NCBI GenBank assembly: GCA_030431755.1
Contig: JAUIIK010000022.1
Span: 1 to 49,845, forward strand
DNA: 49,845 nucleotides
Source of the DNA: Chloroflexia bacterium
GTDB lineage: Bacteria; Chloroflexota; Chloroflexia; Thermomicrobiales; CFX8
Reading direction: 5' to 3'
The notes under the pieces: model-generated
The model's input: the letters and a program-made list of their open reading frames with translations, nothing else
What the model was told of the DNA's origin: nothing
Database searches by the model: none
Part shown: piece after piece, positions 44,238 through 49,845 of the stretch
Layout: each line of letters starts with the position of its first letter
Numbering within the stretch: position 1 is the stretch's first letter
Program-made: the position numbers and the translations under genes

Positions 44238-45110
44238 ATGCCCGATCCCATCGAGTTCCGCGCCCATGACGGCTATTGCAACGACGTCATCTTCACACCC
44301 GATGGGCGGACACTCATCTCCGCCGGAGCGGACACCCTGATCCGCCTCTGGTCGGTCGATAGCTGGGAGCAGACCGGCGAGCTGGCCGGTCACGAGAAGT
44401 GGGTCGAATGCCTGGCGCTCTCGTCCGATGGCGCAACTCTCGCCAGCGGCTCGACCGACCGTAGCGCCTGCCTCTGGGATCTGCCGACACAGTCGCTACG
44501 GGCGCGGCTGGACAACCACCGCAACACCGTCCCGGCTGCCGCGATCTCGCCCGACGCCACGACCCTGGCAACGGCCTCCTACGACAAGACCGTCCGCCTC
44601 TGGGACATCGAAGGGGCGGAGGAACGAGCGGTGCTGTGCGGCCACCCCCGCAACGTCGTCAGCGTCGCCTACTTGCCGGACGGCGCGCTACTGGCATCCT
44701 CCGGCATCGGCGAGGAGATCGTCATCTGGTCGTCGGTGGGAGAAGAGCAGCAGCGCATCGCAACCGGCCAGCAGGCCGTCGGCGCAGTCGCCTTCACCCA
44801 CGACGGCGAGCACCTGATCAGCTACGGCTCCGCAGGCCGCATCGCCCTCTGGTCAACCGCCGACTGGACCGAGACCCTGGCCTGGACCAGCGCCGCCGCC
44901 GGCGGCTCCAGTCTCGCCCTCCACCCATCCGCCCCGCTCCTCGCAACCACCGCCGCCCACAACCTCAGCCTCTGGTCCCTCGAAACCGGCGCGCTCCTGA
45001 GCAGCCACACCCTCAAACCCAAAGGCGTCTACGCCTGCGCCTTCTCCCCCGACGCTACCCACCTCGCCACCGCGTCGGCAGATGGGATGGTGCGGGTTTG
45101 GGACTATTAG
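44238..45110 (+). CDS. WD40-repeat protein
   Basis: A 290-residue protein built almost wholly of WD40 repeats (about seven). Visible blades end in LIRLWSVDSW, SACLWDLPTQ, TVRLWDIEGAE, IVIWSSVGEE, RIALWSTADW, NLSLWSLETG and MVRVWDY. No signal peptide or extra domain is seen, so it is a cytoplasmic propeller acting as a protein-binding platform. It starts with ATG after GGAGACG. The gene is separate from the NHL gene by a hairpin. Confidence 0.87.
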   Translation: MPDPIEFRAHDGYCNDVIFTPDGRTLISAGADTLIRLWSVDSWEQTGELAGHEKWVECLALSSDGATLASGSTDRSACLWDLPTQSLRARLDNHRNTVPAAAISPDATTLATASYDKTVRLWDIEGAEERAVLCGHPRNVVSVAYLPDGALLASSGIGEEIVIWSSVGEEQQRIATGQQAVGAVAFTHDGEHLISYGSAGRIALWSTADWTETLAWTSAAAGGSSLALHPSAPLLATTAAHNLSLWSLETGALLSSHTLKPKGVYACAFSPDATHLATASADGMVRVWDY

Positions 45111-45164
45111 TGGCACGTCTCTACTTCGGAAGCAAGTGACGAACCGTTTCTATTCAGGGCTGTG

Positions 45165-45836
45165 CTACTCGAATGCCACGACCCGCAGCGGAAATGCATC
45201 GAGCCCCTGGACCGGAATGGGGAGGGCGCAGACGAAGACGCGGGGTTGGCTGAGCTGATCGAGGTTGGCGAGGTTCTCGATGAAGGGGATGTCTGCGCCA
45301 AGCAGGACGAGGTGGCAGTCCAGGTGGCCGGGCGTCAGCGGTCCTTCGAGACCGCTCAGGTCGGTGCCGAGGAGTTTCACCCCACGTTCGACAAGCCACT
45401 TCATCGCCTCGGCCGTCGGGCTGGGCCGGTGCTCAAAGGCCGGGTTGTCCTGCAGATCGACGTAGCCGGTTCTGAGAAAGACGATGTCTCCCTCATTCAC
45501 GCCACCCGCCTGCTCTGCGACCGCAGCGATCTCGGCAGCGCCGACGAGGCTGTCCTGCGGCAGCTTGCTCAGATCCAGCACGACGGCCTCGCCGACGAAC
45601 TGCTCGACCGGGATACTGCCGAGATCGCGGCCATCCGGGATGCAGTGGTAGGGCGCTTCGATGTGCGTCCCGATATGGCTGATCGTCTCGACCCGGTGCA
45701 TGATGTACCAGTCGTGATCGACTGGCACATGGTCGGTCAGCTCCTCGGTCCGTCCCCGCTCGATCGCGAACGGCCTCGCCCCTTGCTCCGGCACGATTGG
45801 CTGCGTCAGGTCGATGACGCGGTTGTAGGAGATCAT
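45165..45836 (-). CDS. Cyclase/kynurenine-formamidase-like protein
   Basis: A 223-residue enzyme of the KynB-like metal-dependent hydrolase family. The key motif is SHIGTHIEAPYH, where HxGTHxxxPxH supplies metal ligands (in the family a D often replaces E). It also has the GAEV-like beta strands (FLRTGYVDLQ, LLGTDLSGLEG, HLVLLGADIPFIENL). It could hydrolyse N-formylkynurenine or an unrelated amide or ester. No tryptophan-degradation genes lie nearby. The frame extends 42 codons upstream, but ATG at 45836 fits the family start MISYNRVIDLTQP. Confidence 0.82.
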   Translation of the reverse strand: MISYNRVIDLTQPIVPEQGARPFAIERGRTEELTDHVPVDHDWYIMHRVETISHIGTHIEAPYHCIPDGRDLGSIPVEQFVGEAVVLDLSKLPQDSLVGAAEIAAVAEQAGGVNEGDIVFLRTGYVDLQDNPAFEHRPSPTAEAMKWLVERGVKLLGTDLSGLEGPLTPGHLDCHLVLLGADIPFIENLANLDQLSQPRVFVCALPIPVQGLDAFPLRVVAFE

Positions 45837-45879
45837 GGCTCTATCCATTCGAATCGAGACGTCTCGTCTATGCTTCAGT

Positions 45880-46602
45880 CTAGGCTGATTCGCCAGCTGA
45901 TATGAAATCGGTGTCTTCGCCGGACTGCACCCGAGCAACCGAGCCGCGACCAAAGCCCGCATGCCACTCCGTTAGGAATGGAAATGTAAACCAGATGTAG
46001 CCAGCGCTGAGAAATGCCCCAATGACAGCAATAGCGCCGTATATCCACCAGACGGCCAGATAATCCGGCATCCAAGAGCCATAGACGTACCGAAACAATA
46101 GCAGCATGATGGCGAAGCCGATGATGAAAGCAATCGCAGTCGCCCTCCAACGCATGACATGGTCGAAACGCGACTGCGTCACGGATGAGCGATAGTGCGG
46201 CACCATCAAGGCTACTGCCATCGCGACCGCTGACCCGCCGACAAGTCCGACAATCGGACCGATGATGAAGGCAAGTCCAAATAGGAAAAAGATGAACGTC
46301 GCAACGCTTGCGATGTGGCTACCAATCGAGAAACCGATGTAGCCAGTAACGATGATATGCCCACGAGGATCCTCGGTTCCGACAAGCCGAGCAGCACCGT
46401 ACCCCGCGGCAATTCCCAATAGCGTTCCAGCGAGAACGGCAAGCAGTGTGAGACCGGACCGGTCGATGCCTGCAACAACAATTGTCGCGAGTATCTGTAT
46501 CGTAAACAGCGCGACGAGGAACCCGCCTCCGGCGCCGAGAAGTGCACCACGCCACAAGAAACCGAAGACATATTGCAGGGAAGAAGGTGGTTTACCTGAC
46601 AT
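45880..46602 (-). CDS. Polytopic membrane protein, unknown function
   Basis: A 240-residue protein with about six hydrophobic segments, including LLGAGGGFLVALFTIQILAT, LAFIIGPIVGLVGGSAVAMA and AIAFIIGFAIMLLLFRYVYG. A polar loop (HYRSSVTQSRFDHVMRWRAT) lies in the middle and the tail is polar. No family was recognised. Its base composition is noticeably less GC-rich than its neighbours, which may mark a transferred gene. It lies 43 bp upstream of the cyclase gene and may be co-transcribed. Confidence 0.7.
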   Translation of the reverse strand: MSGKPPSSLQYVFGFLWRGALLGAGGGFLVALFTIQILATIVVAGIDRSGLTLLAVLAGTLLGIAAGYGAARLVGTEDPRGHIIVTGYIGFSIGSHIASVATFIFFLFGLAFIIGPIVGLVGGSAVAMAVALMVPHYRSSVTQSRFDHVMRWRATAIAFIIGFAIMLLLFRYVYGSWMPDYLAVWWIYGAIAVIGAFLSAGYIWFTFPFLTEWHAGFGRGSVARVQSGEDTDFISAGESA

Positions 46603-46738
46603 CTGTCCACCGCCAGAATCGAAGCGAAGTCGTGACCTGACGTCGTCTTGAGCTTACACGCCGGTGTGTTGATGCGAAATAGGACTTTCGACCACGGCAA
46701 CCTTTTCATTGATGCTTGGCGAGGATGACCCCGTGGCT

Positions 46739-46934
46739 GTCATCCCGACTGGAGGCTTCGCGGAGTGGAGGGATCCCAACGAGGCGCGGACTCAAGAGCG
46801 AGATGCGTATTAAAGCTCTCCACAATGTGGCGGGACTACATCGTCCGATTGACCAGAGCTTCGTGGCCTGTCTTGACCCCGCGTTCGACCAGCTTGGGAT
46901 TCCTCGACTCCGGAAGCCTCCGCTCGGAATGACA
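46739..46934. repeat. MITE-like element, copy 2 (196 bp)
   Basis: The left end TGTCATCCCGACTGGAGGC (46739-46779) and right end, read in reverse, TGTCATTCCGAGCGGAGGC (46934-46894) are about 41-bp inverted repeats. Total length and ends match the copy at 30329-30523. It fills most of the 362-bp gap 46603-46964, which otherwise holds nothing recognised. Confidence 0.72.
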
Positions 46935-46964
46935 GGTTGCTTGGCGTTGGTCTCCGTCGGTGAG

Positions 46965-47957
46965 TTAGTCAACCAACCGGTACTGCTCGTCCTCGACCAC
47001 GGCGCGGTCCTCGTCGACGAGCTTCTGGAGGTGCATCGAGATGGTGGCTTTGCCGGCCGGGAGGAGGTGGGGGAGGATCTCGTCGTAGATGAGCGGCGGG
47101 AGGTCGTCGAGGGTCAGCGGGCCGTGCTCGGCGAGGGCGTCGATGATCTGCTGCTCGCGTTCGAGGCGGTGGGCGATGTACTCCTCGATCTTCGCGCCGG
47201 CGTCCGGGACGACCGGGCCGTGGCCGGGCAGGACGGCGCTGAAGGGCTCTGCCTCGTGAAGGGCCAGCAGCTTCCGCAGGCTCTCGATGTACTGGGCGAC
47301 CGAGCCGTTGGGCGGGAAGATGCCGACGCTGCCGAAGCCGGAGATCATGTCGCCAGCCAGCAACATGCGCTGTTCGGAGTCGATGAAGCAGAGGTGGCCG
47401 GGCGCGTGGCCGGGCGTGAAGACCGGCGTCAACGTGAAACCGTCGCACTCGACCGGCGCTTCGTGGTCGAGCCAGTGATCGACCTCCAGATCGGGCGCGA
47501 AATGTTCGATCTGCGCCTGCTCCAGCGGCGGCGCGTAGACCGGCGCGCCACTGAGCTGCTTGAGCTGCTCGGCCCCGCCGACGTGGTCGGGGTGGCAGTG
47601 GGTCAGGATGATGCGCTGGATACGGGTCGGGTCGACCCCGGCATCAGCGAAGGCGCTTTCGAAGAGCTCGAAGCCCTCCGGCCGGCCGGCGTCGACGAGC
47701 GTCAGCGGTCCCTCGGCGATGTTGCCAAGCAGGTAGCAGTTCGTCGGCTGACCGGCCATCATGCCTTCGTTCGGAATCGCGATCAGATGCGCCGGCGCCT
47801 CCGGATCGACCGGCGTCTGCTCGGCCGCGACACGGGCCTCCTCCTCCGCCCGCTTTTGGTCGACCTCAGCGTCGGAGACATCGATGCGGTCCAAAGCCGA
47901 GCGGTCGGGGTAGACGGGCAGGAAGCGCCCGGTTGCGAGGGCGATGCGCCAGGTCAT
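46965..47957 (-). CDS. MBL-fold metallo-hydrolase with C-terminal winged helix (LACTB2-like)
   Basis: A 330-residue enzyme. The metal site is H120, H122, D124 and H125 in THCHPDHVGG, followed by GHAPGHLCF and LAGDMISG, as in metallo-beta-lactamase-fold hydrolases. Residues about 255-330 form a winged-helix-like domain as in LACTB2 relatives (EEYIAHRLEREQQIIDALAE, ISMHLQKLVDEDRAVVEDEQ). These are often thioesterase or RNase-like. The likely partners are the upstream thiolase-like and DUF35 genes on the same strand. The gap to DUF35 (48106) holds a 135-bp structured repeat. Confidence 0.87.
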   Translation of the reverse strand: MTWRIALATGRFLPVYPDRSALDRIDVSDAEVDQKRAEEEARVAAEQTPVDPEAPAHLIAIPNEGMMAGQPTNCYLLGNIAEGPLTLVDAGRPEGFELFESAFADAGVDPTRIQRIILTHCHPDHVGGAEQLKQLSGAPVYAPPLEQAQIEHFAPDLEVDHWLDHEAPVECDGFTLTPVFTPGHAPGHLCFIDSEQRMLLAGDMISGFGSVGIFPPNGSVAQYIESLRKLLALHEAEPFSAVLPGHGPVVPDAGAKIEEYIAHRLEREQQIIDALAEHGPLTLDDLPPLIYDEILPHLLPAGKATISMHLQKLVDEDRAVVEDEQYRLVD

Positions 47958-47964
47958 GGGGAAG

Positions 47965-48099
47965 AGGCTCCCTCCCCCGTCCCCTCCCTCGAAACCAAGG
48001 GAGGGGGGTCTGCTGCAAGAGCAGAGCTACAGGCGTCATACAAATCTTGGGTCGGTTCCCCTCCCTCGAATTCGAGGGAGGGGCTAGGGGAGGGAGCCT
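47965..48099. repeat. Nested inverted-repeat element
   Basis: Outer ends AGGCTCCCTCCCC and GGGGAGGGAGCCT (13-bp perfect inverted repeat). Inside are two smaller palindromes, CCCCTCCCTCGAAACCAAGG then GAGGGG, and CCCCTCCCTCGAATTCGAGG then GAGGGG. The element lies between DUF35 and MBL genes. Confidence 0.7.
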
Positions 48100-48105
48100 G
48101 TCCCA

Positions 48106-48555
48106 CTACGCCGGCTCGAACTTCGGCAGGGTGATCTCGTCGGTCACGTCGTCGTAGACGATCTTGACCGGCATGCCGACCTTGATGACGTCGCGGAGCT
48201 CTTCGAACTTCTCTTCGATCGAGCGGTCGTCGTCCTCGACGGCGTTGACGATGTGGGTCATCAGCTTCGGACCCTCTTCGAGCTCGACCATCGCGACGAC
48301 GTAGGGCGCCTGGAAACCGGGCCAGGCGCTACGCTCGCTGGGGATGATCGCGAAGCCGTAGATCTCGCCGTTGCCGGAGACGGCCTCCCAGGAGAGGTTG
48401 GTCGAGCCGGTGAAGGGGCTGATGCCACGCGGGTAGAAGAAGAACTTCCCGGTGTCGTTGCACTTCTGGAGCTTCATCTCGTGATCCTTGACGCTGTCCC
48501 AGTAGGGCTTCGTCACCGGATCCGGCTTCGGCAGCGGCTTGTTGTAATCAGCCAA
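48106..48555 (-). CDS. DUF35 OB-fold protein, zinc ligands mostly lost
   Basis: A 149-residue protein of the DUF35 family, partners of thiolase-like enzymes. It begins KPLPKPDPVTKPYWDSVKDH, the usual helical hairpin start. The zinc ribbon is expected next, CxxCG and a second CxxC. Here only LQKCNDTG keeps one cysteine and the second knuckle reads ISPFTGST, so zinc binding is unlikely. The OB-fold part follows (GEIYGFAIIPSERSAWPGFQ, PYVVAMVELEEG, IKVGMPVKIVYDDVTDEITL). It lies directly after the thiolase-like gene, the standard pairing. Confidence 0.87.
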   Translation of the reverse strand: MADYNKPLPKPDPVTKPYWDSVKDHEMKLQKCNDTGKFFFYPRGISPFTGSTNLSWEAVSGNGEIYGFAIIPSERSAWPGFQAPYVVAMVELEEGPKLMTHIVNAVEDDDRSIEEKFEELRDVIKVGMPVKIVYDDVTDEITLPKFEPA

Positions 48556-48568
48556 TGTTGCGTCCTTT

Positions 48569-48612
48569 CGGAGTAGGGGGTAGGTGACAGGTTACAGGGA
48601 ACAGGGAGAGCC
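48569..48612. repeat. Dispersed repeat, family B, copy 2
   Basis: The plus strand reads TAGGGGGTAGGTGACAGGTT followed by ACAGGGAACAGGGAGAGCCCT. It matches the copy at 36195-36238 over about 30 bases. Confidence 0.62.
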
Positions 48613-48627
48613 CTAAGACCCGGTTTT

Positions 48628-48658
48628 CCTACAACCTACCCACTACGAACTACAAACT
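48628..48658 (-). repeat. Dispersed 3'-of-stop repeat, family A, copy 3
   Basis: On the minus strand AGTTTGTAGTTCGTAGTGGG then TAGGTTGTAGG, starting 3 nt past the thiolase-like gene stop codon. It matches copy 2 at 4371-4402. Confidence 0.65.
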
Positions 48659-48661
48659 TTC

Positions 48662-49813
48662 TTACGCTCCTCGTTCGAGAACGACAGTGCCGGCCGATGA
48701 CAGGAGTCCGCCGGTGCCGTGGACGAGGGCGAGCTCGATGTCCTGGACCTGGCGGGGCGCTTCGAATTCGCGGCGGAGCTGCTGGACACCCTCGATCAGG
48801 GCAAACATGCCGTACATGCCGGTGTGGGTATAGGCCAGGCCGCCACCGCTGGTGTTCATCGGGAATTCGCCGCCCGGCTCGATGCGGCCACCGCTAACGA
48901 AGTCGCCGCCTTCGCCCGGAGCGCAGAAGCCGAGGGATTCGAGCGTCACGAGCACGGTGTAGGTGAAGGAGTCGTAGATCATCGCCAGATCGAAATCGTC
49001 GTGAGTGACGCCGGCCATCTTCATGGCCTGGTCTCCGGAGACCTTGGCCGAGAAGCTGGTGAAGTCGGGCATGGCCGAGATCATGGCGTGATCGTGACTC
49101 TCGCCGGCACCCTTGACGAGCACCGGGGTCTGCTTCAGATCCTTGGCGCGCTCGGCGCTGGTCATGACCAGCGAGCCGCCGCCGTCGGTGACGAGGCAGA
49201 CATCGTGGCGGTTGAAGGGCCAGGCAATGATCGGCGAGTCAAAGACGTCCTGAGTCGTGATCTCGCCACGGCCGTAGTAGAGCGCCCGTGGGTTGTGCTG
49301 GGCCCACTTCCAGGCGGCGACGGCGATGTTGGCGAGCTGCTCTTTGGTCGTGCCGTACTTGGCCATGTGCCGCGAGGCCGCCATGGCGTACGCGCCAACC
49401 GGCTGGGGCAGACCCCAGGGCGCCTCGAACTGACCGCGCAGCGAATCCGGAGTCATCGGACGGCCCGGCGCACCGACGCGGGAGCGACCGCTCTCTCCGT
49501 GGGTGATTAGAACAACGTCAGCCTTGCCTGTCGCGATCGCCATCGCGGCGTGGCCGACGTGGATGACGAAAGACGAGCCACCAACCGCTGTGCCGTCGGT
49601 AAAGCGCGGCACGAAGCCCATGTACTCGGCGATCTCGTAGGGCGCGAACCCGGCCGTGCAGATGCCGTCGACGTCGGAAATCGACAGTCCGGCATCTTCG
49701 AGCGCGTTCATCGCCGATTCGGCGTGGAGCATGATCGCCGGTTTGTCCGGAATCAGCCCCAGCTCATTGGTCAGTCCCGCCCCAACGATGGCGGCTTTGT
49801 TGGATATCGACAT
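48662..49813 (-). CDS. Thiolase-like protein (SCP2-thiolase type) without nucleophilic Cys
   Basis: A 383-residue thiolase-fold protein. The nucleophile position, normally CxSG in active thiolases, reads AVGGSSF (about 76-82), so serine replaces cysteine. The later motifs GGGLAYTHTGMYG and VHGTGG resemble the GGxxxxGHPxG and CGGGG regions but lack the usual histidine/cysteine pattern. Such SCP2-like members occur with a DUF35 partner and may act as lipid-CoA binding or condensing enzymes. The pairing is known in steroid and fatty acid pathways. A purine-rich AAGGA lies 13 nt upstream of the ATG. It is the first gene of the minus-strand group at the window end. Confidence 0.87.
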   Translation of the reverse strand: MSISNKAAIVGAGLTNELGLIPDKPAIMLHAESAMNALEDAGLSISDVDGICTAGFAPYEIAEYMGFVPRFTDGTAVGGSSFVIHVGHAAMAIATGKADVVLITHGESGRSRVGAPGRPMTPDSLRGQFEAPWGLPQPVGAYAMAASRHMAKYGTTKEQLANIAVAAWKWAQHNPRALYYGRGEITTQDVFDSPIIAWPFNRHDVCLVTDGGGSLVMTSAERAKDLKQTPVLVKGAGESHDHAMISAMPDFTSFSAKVSGDQAMKMAGVTHDDFDLAMIYDSFTYTVLVTLESLGFCAPGEGGDFVSGGRIEPGGEFPMNTSGGGLAYTHTGMYGMFALIEGVQQLRREFEAPRQVQDIELALVHGTGGLLSSAGTVVLERGA

Positions 49814-49845
49814 CTGTGCGCGTTGTCCTTTCTCGACGTAGGCAA

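Noticed and set aside
46716-48134. Plus-strand open frame of 472 residues over the MBL gene and a repeat
   Set aside because: It runs through the MITE-like element and the nested palindromes and opposes a gene with an intact HxHxDH motif.

Overview
The window is GC-rich, gene-dense bacterial chromosome. No rRNA, tRNA, CRISPR array, phage or transposase gene was seen. Several features recall Chloroflexota, perhaps a Thermomicrobia/Sphaerobacter-like lineage: large MalT/LuxR ATPase regulators, a TPR protein with a very long acidic linker next to a Roadblock protein, exported NHL, streptogramin-lyase-like and beta-helix proteins, and dispersed intergenic repeats. This placement is an inference from gene content; no marker gene was available to confirm it.

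Layout. 1-6.3 kb holds a truncated exported protein with a TIMP/netrin-like N-terminus, a DAO-type FAD oxidoreductase, a zinc-ribbon membrane protein and a thiamine-precursor ABC transporter (thiZ-thiX-thiY, minus strand). A TPP riboswitch followed by an intrinsic terminator stands in front of thiZ. 6.4-9.6 kb holds a small acidic protein and an ABC-2 exporter pair. 9.6-14.1 kb (minus) holds a ClC channel/transporter, a DUF1254/DUF1214 protein and a SulP-STAS transporter. 14.3-17.0 kb is a MalT-like regulator. 17.3-19.6 kb is a compact group of small proteins (DUF1269, SpoIIAA-like, two-TM protein, DUF6325, SHOCT). It is followed by a BASS-family transporter and a membrane HD-GYP protein. 22.4-26.9 kb holds the 1023-residue TPR/linear-motif protein, a Roadblock/LC7 protein and an NrtR-type regulator.

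26.9-30.6 kb is a scar-like region: a decayed higBA pair, an RHH/DUF433-like orphan antitoxin, a small unknown gene, an M28 peptidase, and an antitoxin with a 29-codon RelE/ParE stub that runs into a decayed copy of the peptidase 3' end. 30.6-37.6 kb holds exported proteins (Vgb-like propeller lipoprotein, beta-helix/PKD protein, module protein) and an M20 amidohydrolase. 38.0-45.1 kb holds a second MalT-like regulator, an exported NHL protein and a WD40 protein. 45.2-49.8 kb (minus) holds a cyclase/formamidase, a membrane protein, an MBL hydrolase, a DUF35 protein and a thiolase-like protein.

The most unusual points are: (i) an extracytoplasmic module shared by three otherwise different proteins (1-784, 36237-37637, 41347-44097); (ii) a short linear motif recurring four times in the TPR protein beside a Roadblock gene; (iii) two intergenic elements of 195 and 196 bp with ~41-bp inverted ends starting TGTCAT; (iv) a repeat family found immediately 3' of stop codons; and (v) the peptidase-tail duplication around a toxin stub. 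No cluster was found that can honestly be called a complete new system; the best candidates for one are the shared-module proteins and the TPR/Roadblock pair.
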